From contig JALSOY010000010.1 in NCBI GenBank assembly GCA_026986235.1, positions 1-5,509 of the forward strand: a stretch of 5,509 nucleotides of DNA, written 5' to 3'. The notes beneath the pieces are model-generated. The model did not search any database. It saw nothing but the letters and a program-made list of their open reading frames with translations, and was not told the DNA's origin. How positions within the stretch are numbered: the stretch's first letter is position 1; the number at the start of each line of letters is the position of its first letter. The stretch comes from Caldifarciminota bacterium. GTDB lineage: Bacteria; Hydrothermota; Hydrothermia; B15-G9; WFZT01. The position numbers and the translations under genes are program-made. Of this stretch, positions 1-5,509 are shown piece after piece.

Positions 1-20
1 CATCCGCAAAATTCCTTATA

Positions 21-140
21 AGGGGGGATTGAAAATTAAGAGGTAGACATCCCCTTTGTCCCCCTTCTGAAGGAGGGGATCCTGGTCTCCTAAAATTCCC
101 CTTTTGTCAAAAGAGAAATACAGGGAGATTCCTCAAAAAT
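21..140. repeat. Intergenic repeat, copy 1
   Basis: First of two imperfect direct copies. It starts with a G-run plus GATTGAA, continues through ACATCCCC-TTTGTCCCCCTTCT and ends near AAAAATCCCC. The matching landmarks in copy 2 sit 170 bp to the right (for example CCCCTTTGTC at 51 and 221). Similarity looks like roughly three quarters by eye and needs small compensating indels around 31-50. The central hairpin is degraded here: the arm GTCCCCCTTCT (58-68) faces AGGAGGGGATC instead of an exact complement. Repeats of this C5/G5-tract type occur between genes in several bacterial lineages. No transposase is present. Confidence 0.7.
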
Positions 141-190
141 CCCCTGGGGGGAATTCCTCCTTCCAAAATCCCCCTTGGAGAAGGGGGAAA

Positions 191-310
191 CAGGGGGATT
201 GAATTTAAGCGGTTTACATCCCCCTTTGTCCCCCTTCTAAAGAAGGGGGACTTTGGTATCCAAAATCCCACTTTGCTAAAAGGGGGACACATGGGGGATT
301 TTCGAAATAT
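191..310. repeat. Intergenic repeat, copy 2
   Basis: Second copy of the same unit, in the same orientation, offset by 170 bp from copy 1. It is better preserved at its centre, where it carries an 11-bp perfect hairpin, and it ends with a GGGGGATT tract at 293-300. The approximately 50 bp between the copies (141-190) also contain partial repeat material: AATCCCCC at 167-174 can pair with GGGGGATT at 193-200. This suggests nested or repeated insertion of related palindromic units. Beyond about 310 similarity to copy 1 is lost. Confidence 0.7.
228..251. repeat. Perfect 11-bp inverted repeat (hairpin)
   Basis: GTCCCCCTTCT (228-238) and AGAAGGGGGAC (241-251) are exact reverse complements around an AA loop. 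The structure would form a strong stem in RNA from either strand. On the minus strand it lies about 256 bp beyond the stop of the last leftward gene. It is not followed by a U-run in either direction, so it does not look like a classical intrinsic terminator. It is more likely the core of the dispersed repeat. Confidence 0.8.
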
Positions 311-506
311 TTGCCATTTCTTCCTTCCGATGGGGGAACTTTAGAATTTAATGGATATTCCTATGTCCGATTTTCATGGTGTTCGATAATTGCGTCAGGT
401 TTTGCAGTTAACTATAAATTCAAGCGCACCTTTTACTAAGGGGGCAAATACCAAAACACCCGGGATTTTTCGTGATGAGAGTTTCCGGGAATTTGTCAGC
501 CAGATT

Positions 507-956
507 TTAATCTTCCAGCTGTTTTATTTCCCAGATCTCAACGGCAACATCGTTCTCCAGGAATTCTGGCTCTCCCACCATTTCGGCTCTGTAGCCCAGC
601 TTTTTCAGTGCTGCAAACATTAAAGAAGTTGATATGTGTGGAGGCACCATACCCTCCTCTATCAATCTCTTTGCTCCTTGCAGTATCACAGGTTTTCCCA
701 TCGTGTACTTCACCCTGTTCCCGGACACCTTCTCAACATTGATAAAGTCAACATAACCCACCCGCACAAGGTAATCCGCAAGGTTCTTTAGCACGAGAAA
801 TACATCACTGGAATTTTCCGGGTTAATCTCGCTCCAGATCTCATCAAGCACGATCTCGCCTGATCTCCAGACCACATCCCATGTGTCAGAACCGATTTTT
901 TCGTGTATTGCCTTATATATCCCATAGAGTTCAAGGTCAAAAAATCTATCATCCAT
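507..956 (-). CDS. Conserved-looking hypothetical protein, 149 aa
   Basis: I do not recognise this protein with confidence. It is a soluble, acidic-leaning mixed alpha/beta sequence with no signal peptide, no membrane segment and no cysteine. The N-terminal part (about 8-65) reads as amphipathic helices (LYGIYKAIHEKIG, then a tryptophan-rich WDVVWRSGEIVLDEIW). The middle carries VEKVSGNRVKYTMGKPVI, followed by a helix with GAKRLIEEG and a VPPHISTSLMFAALKKLGY block. The end is a beta-like VAVEIWEIK. This helix-then-strand layout faintly recalls small V4R/haem-NO-binding-type ligand-binding domains, but the key residues are not evident and that is only a guess. The start is well set: ATG at 956 has GGAGG six bases upstream, and it overlaps the stop of the oxidoreductase gene by 8 bp, implying co-translation. 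The stop is TAA. It is the last gene of the leftward block. Confidence 0.85.
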   Translation of the reverse strand: MDDRFFDLELYGIYKAIHEKIGSDTWDVVWRSGEIVLDEIWSEINPENSSDVFLVLKNLADYLVRVGYVDFINVEKVSGNRVKYTMGKPVILQGAKRLIEEGMVPPHISTSLMFAALKKLGYRAEMVGEPEFLENDVAVEIWEIKQLED

Positions 957-1809
957 TTAAAACCTCCATTACGAGTTTTTTTGCCAGACCGGGGATAATT
1001 CCGAAACCATAACAACCGAAACCTGCAAAAACATAGAGGTTCTCCGGTCTTTCAAATCTTTTCACAGGGTCCCCTGTCTCCGAACACAGGGAAGCCCAGC
1101 TTCGCTCAATTGATGCATCCATCAGGTCCGGGTACTCTCTTTCCAGATAACTGGCAACCACATTAAAAAAATTCTCGTCAACTCCACGAACCTTGTTGAC
1201 CACATCCACTTCAACTTTCACCTTTTCTCCTTTCTCTTCTCTAATTATAAGTCTTTCACCCTCAGGTTTAATAACGAATTCGTCGTATATAACGGTTTCA
1301 AACTTCTTGCGTGGCTTTAATAGGAGGGACCTTATCCATCTGAAGTTCATATTCATGCCGTTGACGATAAATGGACTTGATGCCCCTGCCGCGACGATAA
1401 AAATATCCCCTCTGAATTCTCCCCTTTTTGTAACAGCGGATTTAATCCTGTTCCCGTTAATTCTGAACCGGTAAAAGGGATTCATAACCTCAAACTGAAC
1501 GCCTTCTTTTTCAAGTACGATGGATGTATAATAGGAAAAATTGTATCCATCGATGTAAACGCTTTTCCCTCTTTTCCCATTTCGTATGTGATCGTAAATC
1601 ACTGGCTGGAAGTAACACCGGGTGTATTTCTCGATTTCACGGTAGAATTCCAGCACATCTTTCTCAAGGGGAAAAACACCTGTGGAGTATCCGGTCTCTC
1701 CGCTTCCAACGAAGTCCTTTTCGATGACAACGACATCGACACCCTCTTTTTTAAACAGATAAGCAAGGGTTATGCCGGCAAGGCCCGCACCTATTATAAC
1801 AACCTTCAT
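949..1809 (-). CDS. FAD-dependent DAO-family oxidoreductase (compact)
   Basis: This is a flavoprotein of the D-amino-acid oxidase / glycine oxidase / glycerol-3-phosphate dehydrogenase superfamily, predicted to be cytosolic. The N-terminus is a textbook Rossmann dinucleotide site: VVIIGAGLAG with G7, G9 and G12, then E30 at the end of the second strand to hold the FAD ribose. The family's GSGETGYSTG loop follows (35-44). The C-terminus has the second FAD contact, ENLYVFAGFGCYGFGIIPG (about 256-274). At 286 residues it is shorter than typical members (about 350-400), so the substrate-binding region between is reduced; the substrate cannot be assigned. A glycine- or sarcosine-oxidase-like role is suggested only by family and by glyA lying 39 bp upstream. 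The start is forced by the Rossmann motif beginning at residue 3; its ribosome site is weak (AGGA about 12 bases away), so translation may depend on read-through from glyA. The stop is TGA and overlaps the next gene by 8 bp. Confidence 0.88.
   Translation of the reverse strand: MKVVIIGAGLAGITLAYLFKKEGVDVVVIEKDFVGSGETGYSTGVFPLEKDVLEFYREIEKYTRCYFQPVIYDHIRNGKRGKSVYIDGYNFSYYTSIVLEKEGVQFEVMNPFYRFRINGNRIKSAVTKRGEFRGDIFIVAAGASSPFIVNGMNMNFRWIRSLLLKPRKKFETVIYDEFVIKPEGERLIIREEKGEKVKVEVDVVNKVRGVDENFFNVVASYLEREYPDLMDASIERSWASLCSETGDPVKRFERPENLYVFAGFGCYGFGIIPGLAKKLVMEVLNG
963..967 (-). promoter_or_regulatory. Shine-Dalgarno for the 149-aa gene
   Basis: On the minus strand GGAGG lies six bases before the ATG at 956-954. 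It sits wholly inside the 3' end of the oxidoreductase coding sequence. It fixes the start of the 149-aa protein and means ribosomes can initiate inside the upstream gene, consistent with translational coupling. Confidence 0.8.
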
Positions 1810-1848
1810 AAGAAACAGGGATCCTGAAGTGAACAGATCATAATTCCA

Positions 1849-3135
1849 CTATGAGATGTACTTTTCCTTAATACTTTCCATGGATTCAATTCTTTCACGA
1901 TACAGGGGAAATGCCTCGACGAGTTCTTTCACTTTCATTCTGGCTCGTTTTTTTACGGATTCGTCTTCGGGGTTTTTCAGGACATCTGTAATTATACTCC
2001 CCATTATTTTCATTTCCTCCGGCCCCATACCTCTTGTGGTAACCGCAGGGACACCTATCCTGATTCCACTTGTAACAGTGGGTTTCTCGGGATCATAGGG
2101 TATGGAGTTTTTATTGACCGTTATGTCAACTTCAGCCAGCAGGTATTCTGCCTCCCTACCTGTCATACCCACACTTCTTGTATCAACGAGCATAAGGTGG
2201 TTATCCGTACCACCTGAAACCAGTCTGAGCCCGCCTGAGAGCAGGGTATCGGCAAGGACTTTTGCATTCTCAACGATTCTTTTTTGATATTCGGAAAACT
2301 CAGGTTTCATGGCTTCCTTGAAGGCAACGGCCTTTGCCGCTATCACATGTTCCAGTGGGCCACCCTGCATTCCCGGAAAAACGGCCTTGTCAATGACTCT
2401 GGCAAATTCCTTCCTGGTGAGTATCAGACCTCCCCTTGGTCCCCTTAAAGTTTTATGCGTTGTGGATGTAACAAAATGTGCATAAGGCACAGGATCAGGA
2501 TGAACTTTACCAACGACGAGACCTGCTATGTGGGCAATGTCCGCCATCAGATATGCCCCAACACTATCTGCAATTTCCCGGAATTTTTCAAAATCAATCT
2601 TCCGTGGATAGGCTGAATATCCTGTAATTATGAGGCGGGGTCTGTATTCCCTGGCCAGTTTTATAACCTCATCAAAGTCTATGAGTTCGGTCTCCCTGTT
2701 TACTCCGTAGTAAACAACATTGTAAAGTTTTCCCGAAAAGGATACACGGCTGCCGTGTGAGAGATGCCCCCCACAGGAGAGATCCATGGACAAAATGGTA
2801 TCTCCGGGTTTAAGAACTGCAAAGTAAACTGCCATGTTGGCCTGAGAACCTGCGTGTGGCTGTACATTGGCGTGCTCCGCTCCAAAGAGTTTCTTTGCCC
2901 GTTCTATGGCAAGGGTTTCGACGACATCAACGAATTCACACCCTCCATAGTACCTTTTACCCGGATAACCTTCTGCGTACTTATTGGTCAAAACACTGCC
3001 AAGGGCTGCGAGAACGGCGTCCGATGTGAAATTTTCTGATGCGATGAGCTCAAGTCCACTGCTCTGCCTTTTTGTTTCATTGAGAATCGCCTCAAATACT
3101 TCTCGATCTGTTTTGAAAAGCTTCTCCTCAAACAT
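1849..3135 (-). CDS. glyA: Serine hydroxymethyltransferase
   Basis: This pyridoxal-phosphate enzyme converts serine plus tetrahydrofolate to glycine plus 5,10-methylene-tetrahydrofolate, the main entry to one-carbon metabolism; it is cytosolic and normally a homodimer. Family signatures are all present with the start chosen here (428 aa, normal for bacterial GlyA at about 415-430). They are LELIASENF (28-36), KRYYGGCEFVD (60-70), HAGSQANMAVY (94-104), SCGGHLSHG (120-128), the cofactor-ring contact MADIAHIAGL (D199, H202) and the Schiff-base segment TSTTHKTLRGPRGG with K228. The PLP-binding and catalytic residues I can identify (H124, D199, H202, K228) are intact. The reading frame stays open for 40 more codons to an ATG at 3255. 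That extension has no family similarity, crosses the divergent promoter region and overlaps the receptor's signal peptide. The ATG at 3135 has GGAGG five bases upstream, so I take it. The stop is TAG. It heads the leftward block. Confidence 0.97.
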   Translation of the reverse strand: MFEEKLFKTDREVFEAILNETKRQSSGLELIASENFTSDAVLAALGSVLTNKYAEGYPGKRYYGGCEFVDVVETLAIERAKKLFGAEHANVQPHAGSQANMAVYFAVLKPGDTILSMDLSCGGHLSHGSRVSFSGKLYNVVYYGVNRETELIDFDEVIKLAREYRPRLIITGYSAYPRKIDFEKFREIADSVGAYLMADIAHIAGLVVGKVHPDPVPYAHFVTSTTHKTLRGPRGGLILTRKEFARVIDKAVFPGMQGGPLEHVIAAKAVAFKEAMKPEFSEYQKRIVENAKVLADTLLSGGLRLVSGGTDNHLMLVDTRSVGMTGREAEYLLAEVDITVNKNSIPYDPEKPTVTSGIRIGVPAVTTRGMGPEEMKIMGSIITDVLKNPEDESVKKRARMKVKELVEAFPLYRERIESMESIKEKYIS

Positions 3136-3140
3136 TTTAA

Positions 3141-3145
3141 CCTCC
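3141..3145 (-). promoter_or_regulatory. Shine-Dalgarno fixing the glyA start
   Basis: Minus-strand GGAGG, in the context CCGGAGGTT, lies five bases before the ATG at 3135-3133. It decides the 428-residue start over the upstream in-frame ATG at 3255, where I see no comparable ribosome site at normal distance. Confidence 0.85.
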
Positions 3146-3153
3146 GGATTAAT

Positions 3154-3183
3154 ATCATAATGGAAAGGATCGGGTTCATTGAA
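3154..3183 (-). promoter_or_regulatory. Possible glyA promoter
   Basis: On the minus strand TATGAT (3159-3154) is a good -10 candidate. A weak -35 (TTCAAT, 3183-3178) lies 18 bases upstream. Transcription would begin near 3147, just before the Shine-Dalgarno, giving a very short leader of about 12 nt. The -35 is poor and the leader unusually tight, so this is tentative. Other A/T-rich hexamers in 3198-3210 could serve instead. Its -35 overlaps that of the rightward promoter. Confidence 0.35.
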
Positions 3184-3207
3184 GATTTCCTTCTCAAATA
3201 ATACAAT
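3179..3207 (+). promoter_or_regulatory. Predicted sigma70-type promoter for the receptor gene
   Basis: TTGAAG (3179-3184) and TACAAT (3202-3207) are separated by exactly 17 bp, a good match to the housekeeping sigma consensus (TTGACA-17-TATAAT). The expected start point, seven bases after the -10, is 3214, the G of the receptor's GTG codon. A shifted -10 (TATAAC, 3207-3212) is possible but less well spaced. No operator palindrome is obvious. Confidence 0.5.
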
Positions 3208-3213
3208 ATAACA

Positions 3214-5509
3214 GTGGTTTTGCTGAAAATTCTCGTATTTATAATCCTGTCCCAATCCGGAGCAATTGAAGGGTATGTTTACGACGCTGTAACGGGGCAG
3301 GGTCTTCCCTATGCGAATGTGGTTATTGAAGGTACAAAGCTGGGATCAGCGACCGATGTCAACGGATACTATACCATTCTGAATGTCCCCCCTGGCAGGT
3401 ACAGGGTTCGCGCCTCAATCCTTGGTTACAGAGACAGGGTTCAGGAGGTTTCAGTGGCCCCTGGTGAAATAAGGAGGCTGGATTTCTACCTGTCAGAGGC
3501 TGTTATCCAGCTCAAAAAGGAGATCGTTGTCGTCGGTAAAAAACCGCTCATAGAGAAAGAGGTCTCCTCAACACGGTCCATCGTGGAGCAAAAAGACATT
3601 GAGGCCATGACTGTCGAAAATGTGAGAGAGGTCCTTCAAAAACAGGCAGGAGTAAGCGGACATGGAACCGACATCCACATAAGAGGCTCGAGGTCCAACG
3701 AGATGACCATGTATGTTGACGGTATCCCCGTTAAAGATCCCCTCTCAGGTAATGCCTTTGGGCTCTATCTTCCGGCGAAATTCTTAAAGAGTTACGAGGT
3801 TATCTTCGGAGGTATAAGTGCCGAGTATGGAAATGTTACAGCAGGTGTCATTAGGGCAGAAATAAGAGAGGGAACCCGTAAATTTCACGCTGGATTTATG
3901 CACAAAAGAGACAACTTTGGACCTCTTGGGTATTTCGGCTTTGAAGAGTACTCCATTTACATGCAGGGTCCTGTTAATGGGATAAAAAACCTCAGGTACT
4001 TTTTATCAATAGATGCCACTTTCAACAATACTTACCTCCCCCACACAGGTCATCTTTTTTCCAGTGTTTACGGTACCGATAAACTTTCTCCAAAAGAGGA
4101 GAACAACCTTGCAGGTGTTCTGAAAATCACCTGGAAACCCAGGGATAATCTCAAATTTTTCTACAACTTCACGAAGTCTGTGGAAATAAATCAGGGATTC
4201 TTTTACTCTCTTTCAGACTATCCCTTTGCCCACGGTTTCCCGACGAAGTACATGTACTATCTCGATCACTATCCGGTTTTCACGAGAGATGCCAACCAGT
4301 CTGTTCTGGGAATCCACTATGTTAAAAATCTCAGAAACATTTTTGATCTCAGGCTCTCACGCTTTTTCACAAACTTCCACCTCGATGTCAGAGGAAAGAG
4401 ATGGGACGAATATGTTGCAATCGGTGACTTTGATCCGCCCTTCGGATACTACGATCACGGAGATGCCCCTTACTGGCACGATCACTATGCAGAATCCTAT
4501 GTTTTGAGATTTGACTTTACGAGACAGCAGACACCGGTTTGGAGGTTGAAGACAGGATACCTTGTAAACTATTCGAATGTTCAATGGATTGACATCCAGT
4601 ATCCCTGGCTTGCCGGACCGTCTGGCCTCGGTCTCAACTACGACATTTACAGGGCATATACTACACGAGGAGGATTCTACATCCAGAACAACATCCACTT
4701 CGCCGGTATGATAGCCGCTCTCGGACTCAGACTTGATTTCTGGGTTCCGGGAATGTACATAGAAAGAGGAGTAAAGAGGACACTTAAAAGGCACGATCTA
4801 CATCCGGTGGTAAGGACACAGTACGAAGAATACCTCTCCTCAATGAAATTCCCTTTTACCGATTATCATTTTAAGGCCCATTTAAACCCACGGATTGGCG
4901 TCTCGTTCCCGGTCACGGAAAGAACGAAATTCCACTTTTCTTACACTCATTCCTCCAAGATTCCCGACTTCAAGTATGTCTATTCAAAACTCGGAAGGAG
5001 GGCAACATCCACCTACACACTCGTCGGGAACCCCAACCTGAAGCCCACCGTTACCGTGCAGTACGAACTTGGCCTTGAGCATCTTGTTACTGATCGCCTG
5101 AAAATAAGCTCGGTTGCATACTACAAAGACATTTTTAACTATCCCACAGCCACGAAAGTGCCTGGCATACCGCCGAATCCTGACTTCTGGATGTACCTGA
5201 ATTCAGACTATGCCCGCGCCTTCGGAGTGGAGAACGGCGTGAAGGGAGACCTGACGGATCATCTCTCTTTAAGTGCCACCCTGACACTGTCTCAGGCGAC
5301 AGGTAAGGCATCCACATCTGAAGATGTTTACTGGAGAAGAGGAGAGGAAAGCCTGAAGGAGTGGCATCTTAAGTGGTCAAGACCTTTCAAGCTTTTTGCA
5401 AGGATAACATACAGAACAGGTAAAAAACCCTCAATGATCTGGAAAGTTCCAGTACCTGATCACTTTATGGCTTCTATTTCCTGGTCCTTGCAATCTGGAG
5501 TACGATATA
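3214..5509 (+). CDS. TonB-dependent outer-membrane receptor, 3' end outside window
   Basis: At least 765 codons are open to the right edge with no stop seen. In order: a signal peptide (residues 1-17, hydrophobic LLKILVFIIL then SQSGA before IEG); a carboxypeptidase-D regulatory-like beta-sandwich (about 18-95, IEGYVYDAVTGQGLPYANV, then NGYYTILNVPPGRYRV); a possible TonB-box-like EIVVVGKKP (103-111); a plug domain (about 120-220) with VREVLQKQAGV, IRG (156-158), YVDGIPV (167-173) and GGISAEYGNV (199-208); then an aromatic-rich, alternating-polarity beta-barrel. Such proteins take up bulky ligands (metal chelates, vitamins, glycans, peptides) across the outer membrane using TonB/ExbBD energy. 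The ligand here cannot be named. No in-frame ATG lies near the signal peptide. GTG at 3214 is my choice; TTG at 3220 gives an equally good but shorter signal peptide. An in-frame stop at 3199-3201 bars any earlier start. No Shine-Dalgarno precedes either codon. The barrel loops are unusually His/Tyr-rich. It is divergent from glyA, and no partner lipoprotein or TonB gene is visible. Confidence 0.92.
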   Translation, partial: MVLLKILVFIILSQSGAIEGYVYDAVTGQGLPYANVVIEGTKLGSATDVNGYYTILNVPPGRYRVRASILGYRDRVQEVSVAPGEIRRLDFYLSEAVIQLKKEIVVVGKKPLIEKEVSSTRSIVEQKDIEAMTVENVREVLQKQAGVSGHGTDIHIRGSRSNEMTMYVDGIPVKDPLSGNAFGLYLPAKFLKSYEVIFGGISAEYGNVTAGVIRAEIREGTRKFHAGFMHKRDNFGPLGYFGFEEYSIYMQGPVNGIKNLRYFLSIDATFNNTYLPHTGHLFSSVYGTDKLSPKEENNLAGVLKITWKPRDNLKFFYNFTKSVEINQGFFYSLSDYPFAHGFPTKYMYYLDHYPVFTRDANQSVLGIHYVKNLRNIFDLRLSRFFTNFHLDVRGKRWDEYVAIGDFDPPFGYYDHGDAPYWHDHYAESYVLRFDFTRQQTPVWRLKTGYLVNYSNVQWIDIQYPWLAGPSGLGLNYDIYRAYTTRGGFYIQNNIHFAGMIAALGLRLDFWVPGMYIERGVKRTLKRHDLHPVVRTQYEEYLSSMKFPFTDYHFKAHLNPRIGVSFPVTERTKFHFSYTHSSKIPDFKYVYSKLGRRATSTYTLVGNPNLKPTVTVQYELGLEHLVTDRLKISSVAYYKDIFNYPTATKVPGIPPNPDFWMYLNSDYARAFGVENGVKGDLTDHLSLSATLTLSQATGKASTSEDVYWRRGEESLKEWHLKWSRPFKLFARITYRTGKKPSMIWKVPVPDHFMASISWSLQSGVRY

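Larger units (their letters stand above)
1..506. other. Gene-free repeat-rich region
   Basis: I see no credible coding sequence here. Open frames that cross the stretch are made of poly-G/poly-C repeat sequence, giving Pro/Gly-rich translations, or run antisense into the gene that starts at 956. The left two thirds (about 21-310) hold two direct copies of a repeat with many GGGGGATT / AATCCCCC tracts. Weaker scraps of the same kind continue at 330-337 (TGGGGGA) and 429-445 (CCTTTTACTAAGGGGGC). From about 340 to 506 the sequence is unremarkable and AT-richer. A CCCGG...CCGGG pair near 458-490 is too loose to call a terminator. The region lies downstream of the leftward gene block, so transcripts from that block would run into the repeats. 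Confidence 0.7.

Noticed and set aside
228..251. Hairpin as an intrinsic terminator
   Set aside because: The stem is strong but no T-run follows in either direction, and it belongs to a repeated element rather than a gene-end signal.
107..292. Minus-strand 61-codon open frame in the repeats
   Set aside because: Its translation is Pro/Gly/Phe-rich sequence produced by C/G tracts of the intergenic repeat. It has no convincing ribosome site and no domain.
21..310. CRISPR array
   Set aside because: There are only two long, imperfect copies with a 170-bp period and internal palindromes. No short identical repeats with unique spacers and no cas genes are present.
458..490. CCCGG...CCGGG pair as a terminator for the leftward operon
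   Set aside because: The stem is only about 5 bp with a long loop and no downstream T-run on either strand.
390..623. Plus-strand 77-codon open frame
   Set aside because: Its right half is antisense to the well-supported 149-aa gene, and the left half lies in decayed intergenic sequence. I see no ribosome site or recognisable protein character.
3160..3201. Thirteen-codon leader ORF (ATG at 3160, TAA at 3199) in the receptor frame
   Set aside because: It has no Shine-Dalgarno and starts upstream of the predicted -35, so it would not be on the predicted transcript. There is no attenuator-like structure after it.
4357..4794. Minus-strand 145-codon open frame inside the receptor gene
   Set aside because: It is a shadow of the long plus-strand receptor frame, which has clear domain structure throughout. 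The antisense translation has no family character.

Overview
The window looks like bacterial chromosome from a Gram-negative-type (outer-membrane-bearing) organism. The best evidence is a long open frame with a signal peptide, a carboxypeptidase-regulatory-like domain, a TonB plug and a beta-barrel. Arginine is coded mostly by AGA/AGG and the proteins are rich in K, E, R, V and I, which fits a thermophile or a deep-branching lineage. Receptors of this architecture are common in Bacteroidota/Ignavibacteria/Calditrichota/WOR-3-like groups. That placement is inference; no rRNA or marker phylogeny could be run.

Layout. Positions 1-506 hold no credible gene. They contain two imperfect direct copies (170 bp apart) of a C/G-tract-rich intergenic repeat with a near-perfect hairpin, plus decayed fragments. 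From 3135 down to 507 lies a leftward three-gene block: glyA (serine hydroxymethyltransferase), a compact FAD-dependent DAO-type oxidoreductase 39 bp downstream, and an unrecognised 149-residue cysteine-free protein whose start overlaps the oxidoreductase stop by 8 bp behind a strong Shine-Dalgarno. A 78-bp divergent intergenic region (3136-3213) separates glyA from a rightward outer-membrane receptor gene that begins with a non-ATG codon and runs off the right edge.

How the genes relate. GlyA interconverts serine and glycine while charging tetrahydrofolate with one-carbon units. The neighbouring DAO-family enzyme belongs to a family that oxidises glycine, sarcosine and other amines, so a shared amino-acid or one-carbon theme is plausible but unproven. 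The 149-residue protein is probably co-translated with the oxidoreductase. The receptor is transcribed separately, and the divergent region can be read as two promoters with overlapping -35 boxes. The predicted rightward transcription start falls on the receptor's GTG codon, suggesting a leaderless mRNA. I found no clear undescribed defence or mobile system. The most unusual points are the oxidoreductase/unknown-protein pair and the unusual receptor start.
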